From contig JADJUP010000041.1 of assembly GCA_016716965.1 (NCBI GenBank), forward strand, positions 32,415 through 96,414: a stretch of 64,000 nucleotides of DNA, given 5' to 3'. A program made the translations under genes and the position numbers. Position 1 is the stretch's first letter. Every line of letters starts with the position of its first letter. This stretch comes from Sulfuritalea sp. Lineage in GTDB: Bacteria; Pseudomonadota; Gammaproteobacteria; Burkholderiales; Rhodocyclaceae. Of the stretch, positions 8,534 to 17,353 are shown piece by piece. The notes beneath the pieces were generated by a model. It saw only the letters and a program-made list of their open reading frames with translations. It searched no databases and had not been told where the DNA came from.

Positions 8534-10288
8534 ATGTCTGAACTTACTGATCTGGATGGTCTGTTTGCCGACGATGATGACGGTGGCGGCGAGAGCGCGG
8601 CGACCCCGGTCCGGCGCCCCGTCGCGAAGCTCCTGCCCTGCCCCTACGAGTCGCTGTCCTATCTGTTGATCGAGGACTCGCAGACCATGCGCGTCTGGTT
8701 GCGCAACACTATCGCCAATGCGGGTGGCACCAAGATCGATGTCTCCGACAGCTACCACGACGCGCTCTACCGGATACGGAACCGCGGCAATTACGACGTG
8801 GTGCTGTGCGACTACATCCTCTCCGACACGCGCGACGGGCAGCAACTTCTGGAAGAGGTAAGGCGCCAGAAGCTGCTGCCGCAGTCGACCATCTGGATCA
8901 TGATCACCGGCGAGCGCAAGTACGAGCAGGTGTTTTCGGCGGTGGAACTCGCACCCGACGACTACCTGATCAAGCCCATCTCGCCCGAGCTTCTGCACGA
9001 AAGGCTGGGCAAGGCCTGGGACCACCGCCTGGCACTGAAGGGAGCAACCGACCTGTTCGATGCCGGCCGTTTCAGCGATGCGCTGGAAGTCTGCCGGCGC
9101 AGCTCTCGAGACAATCCCCGCCACGCCGCCGGATTCCAGCGCATCGCGGGCGAATGCATGCTGCAGATGGAGCATTACCAGGAAGCCTACGATCATTTCG
9201 AGTCGATCCTGGAGGACCGCCCGATGCTGCCTTGGGCCAAGCTGGGCAAGGCCCGCGCCTTCTTCCACCTCGATCGCTACGACGAGACCGCGGCCATCAT
9301 CGAAGAACTGATCCACGACAACCCGGATTACCTGCACGCCCATGACCTGCTGGCCAAGGTGCACGAACGCAAGGGCGACCTCGAAGCGACCAAGGCGCTG
9401 CTCAAACTGGTGCTGCAGAAGAACCCGAAGTCGCTCCAGCGCCAGCGCGAGATCGCGCGCATCGCGGTGGCCACCGACGATCCGCTGACGGCGATCGACG
9501 CCTACGCGATGATGCACCAGCACGGGCGTGGTTCGAGCTTCATCCGTCCGGGCGACTTCAGCACCTATGCCGGCATGCTGATCAAGAGCGGCAGCAAGGC
9601 CGCACTGGAGCGGCTCGAAGGCCTCGCCGGCAACCTCGCCGATTTCCACAAGAACGACCCTGCCTACGCGCTTTCCGGCAAGACGGTGTCCTACGCGGCC
9701 GCCGTGGCCAAGGGCGACCGCAAGGCCGCCGAGGACGCCTACCAGAAGATGCGCCAGGCGCTGGAGGCGACCGAGTCAGGCGGGCACGAGATGGATCGCG
9801 AGGAGTCGATGTTCGTACTCGAGGCCGCGGTCGAGATGGGCGACGAGAAGACGGCGTGCCAGATGGCGCAGTCCCTGTACCAGGACCACATCGGCAACCA
9901 GTCGATCGAGGAACGCATCAAGACCATGATGGCCAGCGGCGGCTGGGAGGCCCATGCGACGCGGATCGCGGAAGGCGCCAGCGAAAACCTGCGGAAGATG
10001 AACGTCGCCGCCGCGAACATGGCGAAGCATGGCCAGTTGCTCGACGCCGTGGAGGAATTCGCCCGGCTGGCCGAGTCGAACAAGAACGTCGCGGTCTACC
10101 TCAATGCCGCGACCTGCATCGTCAAGTGCTTCGAGGAAGTCGCCTCGGGCCATCTGGCGATCGATGGCGACACGCGCAAGCGCCTCAACAACCGGATGCA
10201 GGGTTACCTGAATTTCGTCGCCCAGCGCGACGTCGGCAACCATCGCCTGGACCAGATCCGCAAGACCTGGGACGCCACGCCGCACTAA
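8534..10288 (+). CDS. response regulator receiver protein with TPR repeats
   Basis: 584 residues. A receiver domain at about 43-155 has the acidic pocket LIEDS, the likely phospho-acceptor Asp93 in LCDYILSD, and Lys147 in DDYLIKP. It is followed by tetratricopeptide repeats (DLFDAGRFSDALEVCRRSSRDNPRHAAGFQR, EHYQEAYDHFESILEDRP, and more) and helical repeats to the end. There is no DNA-binding or enzymatic output domain, so it probably acts by phosphorylation-controlled protein contacts. No partner kinase is adjacent. Confidence 0.9.
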   Translation: MSELTDLDGLFADDDDGGGESAATPVRRPVAKLLPCPYESLSYLLIEDSQTMRVWLRNTIANAGGTKIDVSDSYHDALYRIRNRGNYDVVLCDYILSDTRDGQQLLEEVRRQKLLPQSTIWIMITGERKYEQVFSAVELAPDDYLIKPISPELLHERLGKAWDHRLALKGATDLFDAGRFSDALEVCRRSSRDNPRHAAGFQRIAGECMLQMEHYQEAYDHFESILEDRPMLPWAKLGKARAFFHLDRYDETAAIIEELIHDNPDYLHAHDLLAKVHERKGDLEATKALLKLVLQKNPKSLQRQREIARIAVATDDPLTAIDAYAMMHQHGRGSSFIRPGDFSTYAGMLIKSGSKAALERLEGLAGNLADFHKNDPAYALSGKTVSYAAAVAKGDRKAAEDAYQKMRQALEATESGGHEMDREESMFVLEAAVEMGDEKTACQMAQSLYQDHIGNQSIEERIKTMMASGGWEAHATRIAEGASENLRKMNVAAANMAKHGQLLDAVEEFARLAESNKNVAVYLNAATCIVKCFEEVASGHLAIDGDTRKRLNNRMQGYLNFVAQRDVGNHRLDQIRKTWDATPH

Positions 10289-10294
10289 CCCGCG

Positions 10295-10951
10295 TCAGTG
10301 CCAGGCGCGCTCGATGAGGTTGCGGATGAGGTGCAGGCGGCGGTGGAAGAAGTGGTCGGCGCCGGGAATCACCACCACCGGCAGATCCAGCGGAGTAGCC
10401 CAGGCCAGCACGTTGGCCAGGCGCACGGTTTCGTCTTCCGAACCGTGGATCACCAGCGTGTCGGGCGCCACTGCCTCGGTTTCGTAGCGGCGCATGCCTT
10501 CGACGAAGCCGGCCGCGGTGCCCACCAGTACCAGCCAGCGCGGCGGATCGCCGGCGGCGGCGAGGCGCTTCGCCAGCCGTGTGGTGACATAGGCGCCGAA
10601 GGAAAACCCGGCGAGGTAGAGCGGTAGCGGGGCACCGGCAGGGGTCAGCCGGCCGGCGAATCGATCGCGTGCCCAGTCGTGCACCGCCAGCACGTCGTCG
10701 GTCTCGGCGTCGCCGTGGTCGTGCTCGCCTTCGCTGCCGCCGACGCCGCGAAAGCTCGGCCGCAGCGTGATGCAGCCGCGCTCGCGGAAGGCCCGCGCCA
10801 GCGTGGTCACCACCTTGTTGTCGGCAGTGCCGCCGAACAGTGGATGCGGATGGGCGATCAGGGCAATGCCGGTCGGATTCTCGTGGTCCTCGACGAAGAC
10901 CTCGATCTTGCCGTCGGGCCCGTCCAGCAGCACGCGTTCGTGGCGCGACAT
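10295..10951 (-). CDS. alpha/beta hydrolase
   Basis: 218 residues, close to the compact family seen next to housekeeping genes in many proteobacteria. It has the oxyanion region IAHPHPLFGGT, the nucleophile elbow GFSFGAY, a likely acid in HGSEDETV and the catalytic His in PGADHFFHRRL. The substrate cannot be told from sequence. The gene is convergent with the receiver-TPR gene, 7 bp apart. Confidence 0.88.
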   Translation of the reverse strand: MSRHERVLLDGPDGKIEVFVEDHENPTGIALIAHPHPLFGGTADNKVVTTLARAFRERGCITLRPSFRGVGGSEGEHDHGDAETDDVLAVHDWARDRFAGRLTPAGAPLPLYLAGFSFGAYVTTRLAKRLAAAGDPPRWLVLVGTAAGFVEGMRRYETEAVAPDTLVIHGSEDETVRLANVLAWATPLDLPVVVIPGADHFFHRRLHLIRNLIERAWH

Positions 10952-10974
10952 GATCTAGCGAGCAACAGTGGAAC

Positions 10975-11003
10975 GGGTCGCTGGCGATATCGAGCGCAGC
11001 GAG
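10975..11003 (+). repeat. intergenic repeat block S, copy 2
   Basis: Matches 1774-1802 at 27 of 29 bases. It begins 24 bp upstream of the hydrolase start, with a T block (about 11096-11142) at the far end of the same intergenic gap. Confidence 0.75.
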
Positions 11004-11095
11004 CCATACAGGAACCCCCGCGAGGGCAGGGGGCGGCGGGGGCGCGCGGGAAGGGGCGGGCCGAGTTTGCTCGCCCAACGGCCGGCAAGGGTGCG

Positions 11096-11142
11096 CGCGT
11101 TTCATGATTTGCGGGTGGTTGTCGAAGCCATGGGCGTCAGTC
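11096..11142 (+). repeat. intergenic repeat block T, copy 2
   Basis: TTTCAT..TT.GCGGGTGG .. GCCATGGGCGTCAGT, similar to about 2003-2050. Its last bases contain the ferredoxin stop codon. Confidence 0.5.
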
Positions 11143-11448
11143 CACCTTGAGCCGTTCGACCACTCGGCCCTTGACCAGGTGCTCGTCGATGATCTCGTCG
11201 ATGTCTTCCTGGTCCACGTAGGTGTACCAGACCGCCTCGGGATAGATCACCATTACCGGCCCTTTCTCGCAGCGGTCGAGGCAGCCCGCCGCGTTGATGC
11301 GCACCTTGCCCGGCATCTTGTCGCCGAGCGCCTTGACCTTGTCCTTGGCATAGGCGCGCATGGCGCTGGCGCCGTGGTCGTTGCAGCAGGCTTCGCCCGC
11401 CGCGCGCTGGTTGGTGCAGAAGAAGACGTGGTGCGTGAAGTGGCTCAT
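11137..11448 (-). CDS. thioredoxin-like [2Fe-2S] ferredoxin
   Basis: 103 residues of the thioredoxin-fold 2Fe-2S family (also seen as NuoE-like C-terminal domains). Cysteines that could bind the cluster are in HHVFFCTNQR, GEACC and AAGCLDRCEKGP. The short VMVIYPEAVWYTYVDQEDIDEIIDEHL tail is typical of the free-standing proteins. The electron-transfer partner is unknown. It lies in a minus-strand run with the MazG-like and VanZ-like genes, 34 bp after the MazG-like gene. Confidence 0.92.
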   Translation of the reverse strand: MSHFTHHVFFCTNQRAAGEACCNDHGASAMRAYAKDKVKALGDKMPGKVRINAAGCLDRCEKGPVMVIYPEAVWYTYVDQEDIDEIIDEHLVKGRVVERLKVD

Positions 11449-11482
11449 GGTCGCGGGTCAGTCTGGGGACGGAGGACGGATT

Positions 11483-11809
11483 TTACCGGGACGGGGCGGG
11501 GTACTTGGCAGCGTTCTTGACGATCTTTTCCCGGGCTGCGGCGATCGGGTCGATGTCCAGCACGTCAGCCAGTTCGGTGAGGTAGATCAGCACGTCGGCG
11601 ATTTCGTCGGCGACCGCCGCGCGCTTGTCGGCGGGGAGGGCCAGGCTTTCCTCTGGCGTCGCCCACTGGAAATGCTCGACCAGTTCCGCCGCCTCGACGC
11701 TGAGCGCCATGACGAGATTTTTCGGGGTGTGGAAGCGATGCCAGTCGCGTGCGGCGCAGAAATCCCGCAGCGCATCGCGCAGGGTGACGAGGTCAGTAAT
11801 CGGTGTCAT
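11483..11809 (-). CDS. MazG-like nucleotide pyrophosphohydrolase
   Basis: 108 residues of the all-alpha NTP pyrophosphatase family, dCTPase/RS21-C6-like. Metal-binding acidic residues are in SVEAAELVEHFQW and VADEIADVLIYLTELAD (ExxE and ExxD motifs). It probably cleans non-canonical or excess deoxynucleotides from the pool. Its start lies inside the 3' end of the VanZ-like gene (17-bp overlap). Confidence 0.88.
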   Translation of the reverse strand: MTPITDLVTLRDALRDFCAARDWHRFHTPKNLVMALSVEAAELVEHFQWATPEESLALPADKRAAVADEIADVLIYLTELADVLDIDPIAAAREKIVKNAAKYPAPSR

Positions 11810-12896
11810 GGGTTCTCGGTCGGTAGGACATCAGCCAGGGCAGCGCCAGGAAGGGCCAGAGCGAGGAAATCAGGCGCGTCAGGCCGTTGAAGTTGAGGAA
11901 CTGGCCGGGGTTCCAGATGTGCAGCGCGTTCAGCAGGTAGGGGTTTTCCGGCGCGACGTTTACCATCACGGTGGCGAACAGCAGCGCCAGAGCTGCCACC
12001 GCGCGCTGCAACTCGATGCCGAGGAAGGTGGCGCTCCACCACAGCGCCAGCCCGATCGCCATGCCTGTGCTGTTGCCGGGAGTAATCCACGCCAGTGCCG
12101 CCGGCTGGCCCATGAGAACGCCGTGGGTGGCGGCCTTGACCAGTACGGCAAACAGCAGCAGGCCGATCGTCAGCGGCCGCGCGTGGCGTCGCAGCAGCAG
12201 CGTGACGACCAGTCCGGCCGCCAGCAGGCCGGCGGCGGCAATGGTGGCTTCGACGCTGATGAATCGTTCCGCGAGAAAAGGCTGTACCGGCGGCAGGTCG
12301 AGCATCAGGCGCAGGTTGCCGCTGCCGAACAGCAGCGATTCCGGCGAGAGCTGGGTCAGCAGCCAGGCCGCCACCAGCAGCACCCCCATGTCGACGCCGG
12401 AGCCGCGCATCAGTGTGCGTCGCCGCCACTCGGCGAGACGACCCTCGTCCAGCAGGTAGCCCCCCTTGCTGGCACCCAGCCAGGCGCCGAGCAATGTGCC
12501 TGTGGCATTGCAGGCCAGGTCGAGGTTGGAGGGGACACGGTCGGGCAGGTAGTTCTGCAGCAGTTCCAGTGACAGGCTCACCGCACTGCCGAGCAGGGTC
12601 GTCAACAGCCAGGCCGGGATGCCGGGCAGGTGGCGGCGCAATACGGCGGCACAGAGGAAGCCGAAGGGCAAGTAGACGGCGACGTTGGTCGCCAGGTCGA
12701 ATCCGGTGTAATACCTCGGCCACGCGGCGGTCAGGAAGACCAGCGGATTGCCGCCGCTGTCGCGCCAGCCGGCCAGGGGGTACAGGCTGGCATAGACGAT
12801 CAACAGCAGGTAGCCGCCGGTCAGGTAGAGCGTCAGATGGGTGCGCGTGCCGTTAGCCACGAGTTCGATTCTGCCCCCTTCACGCGGGGGCGACAA
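11793..12896 (-). CDS. VanZ family membrane protein
   Basis: 367 residues with a VanZ-like domain at about 25-155 (YASLYPLAGWRDSG, FDLATNVAVYLPFGFL, LELLQNYLPDRVPSNLDLACNATGTLLGAWLG) and then further membrane segments, about nine to ten in total. VanZ domains occur in glycopeptide-resistance proteins, but in betaproteobacteria this long form has no proven role. It should not be read as evidence of antibiotic resistance. Confidence 0.88.
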   Translation of the reverse strand: MSPPREGGRIELVANGTRTHLTLYLTGGYLLLIVYASLYPLAGWRDSGGNPLVFLTAAWPRYYTGFDLATNVAVYLPFGFLCAAVLRRHLPGIPAWLLTTLLGSAVSLSLELLQNYLPDRVPSNLDLACNATGTLLGAWLGASKGGYLLDEGRLAEWRRRTLMRGSGVDMGVLLVAAWLLTQLSPESLLFGSGNLRLMLDLPPVQPFLAERFISVEATIAAAGLLAAGLVVTLLLRRHARPLTIGLLLFAVLVKAATHGVLMGQPAALAWITPGNSTGMAIGLALWWSATFLGIELQRAVAALALLFATVMVNVAPENPYLLNALHIWNPGQFLNFNGLTRLISSLWPFLALPWLMSYRPRTHDTDY

Positions 12897-12920
12897 GCCT
12901 CGCCGGTGGCGACTGCCGCG

Positions 12921-14054
12921 CTACCAGTTGCGCTGGAGGTTGGTCAGGTAGTCGGTCGGGAAGCCGTCGATCACGATCAACGTCTGGTCGAGAACCCGGC
13001 GCGCGGTTTCCACGGTGAGCGAAGCGCAGAGGCTTCGGTCGCGCGTGCCGCCCGAGGTCAGGCCGACCAGGTCGCCTCGCGCATCGACCAGCGGTCCGCC
13101 CGAGACGCCGTTGTCGCAGTAGTTGTTCGAGACCAGATAGTTCTGGCCACGGCGATTGATGACGCCGAGCAGTGTGCCCGGTGAAAACGTCAGGCGGCCC
13201 TTGGCGAAGCCGAGGTTGTAGATCTGGGTGCCGCGAGTCAGGCGTGCCGTGTTGCCCATGTTGATCGGCTTGGCGTCAAGCCCCGGAGCATGGGCGATGC
13301 ATGCATCCTCGGTGATGAGGAAGGCAGCGTGGGTGATTCGTGTCGACGCGCCGGTGACGGCGCTGATCGCCAGCAGCGGCCCCTTGTGCACGTTGGGGGC
13401 GATGACATGGCAATTGGTGAGCAACTTGTCGCGTTCGATGGCGACGCCCGTTCCCTGGCCGCCGCCGCCGACGATCGCATAGGTGGACTCGGCGATGATG
13501 CGTTCGGCCGACGGCTGGGGTGCGTCGGCGGGGGGTGGCGTAGTCCGCGCCGCGGCTGGCGGCGCCGAGGAGGCGGCCGCGGCGACTGCCGGCGGCAACT
13601 GCGCGGCGATGTCGGCAGCCAGGGCATCATCGTCCGGCCCGCCGGGATTGGCCTGTACCACGGGAGTCGGCGCTGGCGATACGGTCCTTGCGACCGCAGG
13701 CGTTTCGACCGGCGGCGGCGCGGGAGCCATGTAGCGTCCGGCAGCATAGGCCACGCCGGCAATGAGCAGCGAAGCCACGGTCGGCTTGAGCCAGCGCGCG
13801 GGCGTCGTCGTCGGGGCCTGCCGTCGTTCGCCTTCGCGCCGGTCGCGCTGATGCCGGTCATAGCCGGCGCGCTGGCGCCGATCAAGCAGCAGATCGCGGG
13901 CGTCCGTCAGGATCGCAATGCGGTTGTGCTTTTCCTCGCTGTCGGGTTGCGCATCCAGCGTCAGGCGCAGGGCGGCGTAGGCGTCCTGGATATCCGCGGG
14001 GGAGGCTTTGTCGCTGAGGCCGAGAAGTTCGTAGAGGGTCTGCTTGTCGGCCAC
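12921..14054 (-). CDS. J-like domain plus trypsin-like serine protease, membrane anchored
   Basis: 377 residues with an unusual architecture. Residues 5-70 resemble a J domain (LYELLGLSDKASPADIQDAYAALRL .. LLLDRRQRAGYD), but QPD (36-38) replaces the HPD needed to stimulate Hsp70. A single membrane segment follows (about 92-108), then a Pro/Ala-rich linker to about 185, then a trypsin-like domain with His216 (TNCHVI), Asp250 (ITEDACIA) and Ser318 (NGVSGGPLV). The protease is likely periplasmic and the J-like part cytoplasmic. It is encoded 6 bp downstream of the symporter gene on the same strand. Confidence 0.85.
   Translation of the reverse strand: MADKQTLYELLGLSDKASPADIQDAYAALRLTLDAQPDSEEKHNRIAILTDARDLLLDRRQRAGYDRHQRDRREGERRQAPTTTPARWLKPTVASLLIAGVAYAAGRYMAPAPPPVETPAVARTVSPAPTPVVQANPGGPDDDALAADIAAQLPPAVAAAASSAPPAAARTTPPPADAPQPSAERIIAESTYAIVGGGGQGTGVAIERDKLLTNCHVIAPNVHKGPLLAISAVTGASTRITHAAFLITEDACIAHAPGLDAKPINMGNTARLTRGTQIYNLGFAKGRLTFSPGTLLGVINRRGQNYLVSNNYCDNGVSGGPLVDARGDLVGLTSGGTRDRSLCASLTVETARRVLDQTLIVIDGFPTDYLTNLQRNW
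13662..13684 (+). repeat. dispersed 23-bp motif, copy 3
   Basis: GGGAGTCGGCGCTGGCG followed by ATACGG, within the linker of the J-like/protease gene, where the complementary strand codes VSPAPT. Confidence 0.7.
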
Positions 14055-14060
14055 GAGATG

Positions 14061-15557
14061 TCAGTGTCGGTGTTCCGCTTCCGCGTGATGCGTCTGCGAC
14101 GCAGCATGGTGATGCAGGATCGCATGCGGATCGTGGCCCGGTACGTGATGGCCGACCCACTGCGGCAGGAGCGAACCGGCGACCATGCCGAGGATGGACA
14201 CGCCCAGCCCGATCAGTTGCGGCGGCACCAGGCTGGCCTCGCCGATCAGCACTTCGATCAGCACCCAGGAAAGCAGGCCGCCGAAGGTCGCCGCCAGCGC
14301 GCCCTGCGTCGTTGCGCGCTTCCAGAAGATCCCGGCCGCGAGCGGCACGAAGGCGCCGGCCAGGGTCACCTTGTAGGCGTTTTCCACCATCTTGAAGATC
14401 GAGGCTTCCGACTTCAGCGCGAAGCCGAGCACGATGCAGGTGAATACCACCAGGCAGCCGCGCATCACGCGCAGGAACTGGTGGTCGCCCATGTTGGGGT
14501 AGAAACCGCGCACCACGTTCTCCGCGAAGGTCACCGAAGGCGCCAGCAGCGTCGCCGACGAACAGCTCATGATGGCCGAGAGCACGGCGCCGAAGAACAG
14601 CACCTGGGCGAACAGCGGTGTGTGCTGCAGCACCAGGGTCGGCAGCACCAGTTGGGTGTCCTTCTCCAGCAGGTCGGCGAACAGCACCGGATCGATCATC
14701 GTCGCCGAGTAGGCGATGAACATCGGCACGAAGGTGAAGCAGAAATAGATCGAGGCGCCGAGCACCGAGCCCCACAGCGCGATGTTCGCGGTCTTGGCCG
14801 AGGTGATGCGCTGGAACACGTCCTGCTGCGGGATCGAACCCAGCATCATGGTCATCCAGGTGCCGATGAAGGTCAGCCACAGCCAGGGATCGGGCGCGGG
14901 GAAGAAGTCCAGCTTGCCGGCGGCCGCGGCGTGGTCGATTACCGCCGTGGCGCCACCGCCGACTTTCCCGCTGACGGTCCAGGCGATGAATAGCAGGCCG
15001 CCCATCGACACCGCCATCTGCACGAAATCAAGGATGGCCACCGAGAACATGCCGCCGAACACGGTATAGGTCAGCACGATGCCGGCGCCGAGGATCATGC
15101 CGGCTTCCTGGCTGACGGCGCCGTCGGTGACGACGAAGAAGATCAGGCCCAGCGCCTTGATCTGCGCCGCGACCCAGCCCAGGTAGGAAAGCACGATGCA
15201 GATCGTGGTGATGATTTCGACCGTGCGGTTGTAGCGCATGCGGTAGAAATCGCCCAGGGTGATGATGTTGAGCTTGTACAGGTAGCGCGAGAAGATGATG
15301 CCGGCGATGATCAGGCACATCGAGGAGCCGAAGGGGTCGGCGACCACGCCGCCGAGGCCGTCCTTGACGAAGGTGGCCGAGACGCCGAACACCGCCTCGG
15401 CGCCGAACCAGGTGGCGAACACCGTGGCGGTAACGACGGGAAGCGGGAGGCGGCGACCGGCAACGGCGAAGTCGCGGGCGTTATGGACGCGGGTCGCGGC
15501 GAACAGGCCGATGCCGACCGAGACCATCAGATAGAGGACGACGAACCAGAGCAGCAT
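14061..15557 (-). CDS. sodium:solute symporter family protein
   Basis: 498 residues with about 13 membrane segments. SSS-family features include FATWFGAEAVFGVSATFVKDGLGGVVADPFG, GMFSVAILDFVQM, SIPQQDVFQRITSAKTANIALWG and LSAIMSCSSATLLAPSVTFAENV. The cytoplasmic tail is rich in histidine (HHVPGHDPHAILHHHA .. HH), which could bind metal. The transported solute is unknown. A TATACT box just upstream of the start on this strand could be the -10 element. Confidence 0.9.
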   Translation of the reverse strand: MLLWFVVLYLMVSVGIGLFAATRVHNARDFAVAGRRLPLPVVTATVFATWFGAEAVFGVSATFVKDGLGGVVADPFGSSMCLIIAGIIFSRYLYKLNIITLGDFYRMRYNRTVEIITTICIVLSYLGWVAAQIKALGLIFFVVTDGAVSQEAGMILGAGIVLTYTVFGGMFSVAILDFVQMAVSMGGLLFIAWTVSGKVGGGATAVIDHAAAAGKLDFFPAPDPWLWLTFIGTWMTMMLGSIPQQDVFQRITSAKTANIALWGSVLGASIYFCFTFVPMFIAYSATMIDPVLFADLLEKDTQLVLPTLVLQHTPLFAQVLFFGAVLSAIMSCSSATLLAPSVTFAENVVRGFYPNMGDHQFLRVMRGCLVVFTCIVLGFALKSEASIFKMVENAYKVTLAGAFVPLAAGIFWKRATTQGALAATFGGLLSWVLIEVLIGEASLVPPQLIGLGVSILGMVAGSLLPQWVGHHVPGHDPHAILHHHAASQTHHAEAEHRH

Positions 15558-15622
15558 GGCAGAGATCAGTAGTCAGTAAAACAAGTATAAATGTGACGGC
15601 GAAGCTGCGTAAATCCCTCTCC

Positions 15623-17164
15623 TCAGGCACGCAGGAAGGCGAACGCCAGTGCGCCTGCGGCGACAGCGAATGCCAGCCAGAGCAACTGGCGCAAGCCGCG
15701 AACTTCGGCGGCGAGGCTTTCCAGCTCCAGGTTGGGTGCCGGCGTGGCGGTGGCCGTCAGCGCCTGATGCACCAGGCGCGGCAGGGTCGGCAGCAGGCGC
15801 GCCCAGTTGGTGGCTTCGCGCTTGATGTTGTTCTCCAGCGCCAGCCAGCCCAATTGTTCGCTCATCCAGCGTTCCAGGTAGGGCAGCGCGGTCTGCCAGA
15901 GGTCAAGGTCGGGGTCCAGTTCGCGGCCGAGGCCCTCGACGTTGAGCAGGGTCTTCTGCAGCAGGACCAGCTGCGGCTGCACTTCGACATTGAACTGGCG
16001 CGAGGTCTGGAACAACCGCAGCAGCACGCGACCGAGCGAGATTTCCTTCAGCGGGCGGTCGAAGAAGGGTTCGCAGACCGAGCGGATCGCCGCTTCGAAC
16101 TCGTCGACGCGGGTGCCCTTGGGCGCCCAGCCGGATTCGATGTGCGCTTCGGCGACGCGCTTGTAGTCGCGCTTGAAGAAGGCGAGGAAATTCTGCGCCA
16201 GGTAGTTCTTGTCCACATCCGACAACGTCCCTACGATGCCGAAGTCGAGCGCGATGTAGCTGCCCTTGAGCGGGCCGTCGGTGGCGACGAAGATGTTGCC
16301 CGGATGCATGTCGGCGTGGAAGAAGCCGTCGCGGAATACCTGGGTAAAGAAGATCTCGACCCCGGCCCGCGCCAGACGCGGAATGTCCACGCCTTTTTCG
16401 CGCAGGGTGTCGATCTGCGAAATGGTCGTGCCGTGCATGCGTTCCATGACCATGACGCTGGTGCTGCACCAGTCCCAGTGCACCTCCGGCAGGATCAGCA
16501 GGTTGGAACCTTCGAAATTGCGCCGCAGCTGCGAACAGTTGGCGGCTTCGCGCATGAGGTCCAGTTCGTAGTGCAGGTACTTGTCGAACTCGGCCACCAC
16601 CTCCCGCGGCTTGAGTCGCCGGCCATCGGCCCAGAGGGTTTCGAGCAGGTTGGCGGCGACCTGCAGCAGCGCAATGTCATGCTCGATCACCGGCTGGATG
16701 CCGGGACGCAGGATCTTGACCGCGACCTCGCGGCCGTCCGGCAGCACCGCGAAATGCACCTGCGCCACCGACGCCGAGGCAACCGGCGTCCGGTCGAAGG
16801 CGGCGAAGACCTGGTCCACCGGCTTGCCATAGGCCTTTTCGAGCTCGGCGATGGCCATTTCCGACGGAAAGGGCGGCACGCGGTCCTGCAGCTTCGCCAG
16901 TTCGTCGGCGATGTCCAGCGGCAGCAGGTCGCGCCGGGTCGACAGCAACTGGCCGAACTTGACGAAGATCGGTCCCAGGTCTTCCAGGGCCTGGCGCAGG
17001 CGCACGGCGCGCGGGGCCGACAGGTCGCGCCAGAACATCAGGCGCTGCGCCGCAAGCAGCAGGCGCGTGCGCATGCCCGGTTCGACCTCGTGTTCGAGGA
17101 CCAGGCTGTCGAGTCCGTAGAGGTACGCGACGCGGGCAATACGGATCAGGCGGAAGATGCGCAC
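15623..17164 (-). CDS. ubiB: ubiquinone biosynthesis regulatory kinase-like protein UbiB
   Basis: 513 residues of the ABC1/ADCK/UbiB atypical kinase family, needed for aerobic ubiquinone synthesis. The family-specific KxGQ motif is in PIFVKFGQLLSTRRDLLP; ATP-binding and catalytic stretches are SVAQVHFAVLPDGREVAVKILRP, DGFFHADMHPGNIF and YIALDFGIVG. A hydrophobic C-terminal segment anchors it in the membrane. ubiK, for another factor of the same pathway, is at 52900. Confidence 0.96.
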   Translation of the reverse strand: MRIFRLIRIARVAYLYGLDSLVLEHEVEPGMRTRLLLAAQRLMFWRDLSAPRAVRLRQALEDLGPIFVKFGQLLSTRRDLLPLDIADELAKLQDRVPPFPSEMAIAELEKAYGKPVDQVFAAFDRTPVASASVAQVHFAVLPDGREVAVKILRPGIQPVIEHDIALLQVAANLLETLWADGRRLKPREVVAEFDKYLHYELDLMREAANCSQLRRNFEGSNLLILPEVHWDWCSTSVMVMERMHGTTISQIDTLREKGVDIPRLARAGVEIFFTQVFRDGFFHADMHPGNIFVATDGPLKGSYIALDFGIVGTLSDVDKNYLAQNFLAFFKRDYKRVAEAHIESGWAPKGTRVDEFEAAIRSVCEPFFDRPLKEISLGRVLLRLFQTSRQFNVEVQPQLVLLQKTLLNVEGLGRELDPDLDLWQTALPYLERWMSEQLGWLALENNIKREATNWARLLPTLPRLVHQALTATATPAPNLELESLAAEVRGLRQLLWLAFAVAAGALAFAFLRA

Positions 17165-17315
17165 GGGGGCTGGCGGAGAACCGGGAATCAGTGGGGGCCG
17201 ACGCCGGCATTATCGGCGCTAAGCATGGCGATGGTATCCAAATTGAAAAATTTCAGTGCCGGCCAACGTCGGTTCCATCGACGTCGAGCGCAGCGGCCGC
17301 AGGTAAAACGGGAAG

Positions 17316-17321
17316 TATAAT
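17316..17321 (+). promoter_or_regulatory. putative -10 element of argS
   Basis: Perfect TATAAT 33 bp before the argS start. No convincing -35 hexamer was found at 16-18 bp spacing. Confidence 0.5.
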
Positions 17322-17353
17322 TCACAGCCTTTCGAAAGCCCCCAACCACCGAT

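Noticed and set aside
11360..11382. A further motif copy in the ferredoxin gene (ATGGCGCTGGCGCCGTGG)
   Set aside because: It lacks the AGTC part and the ACGG end.
11793..12896. Glycopeptide resistance from the VanZ-like protein
   Set aside because: VanZ-domain proteins are widespread, and no other resistance gene is present.
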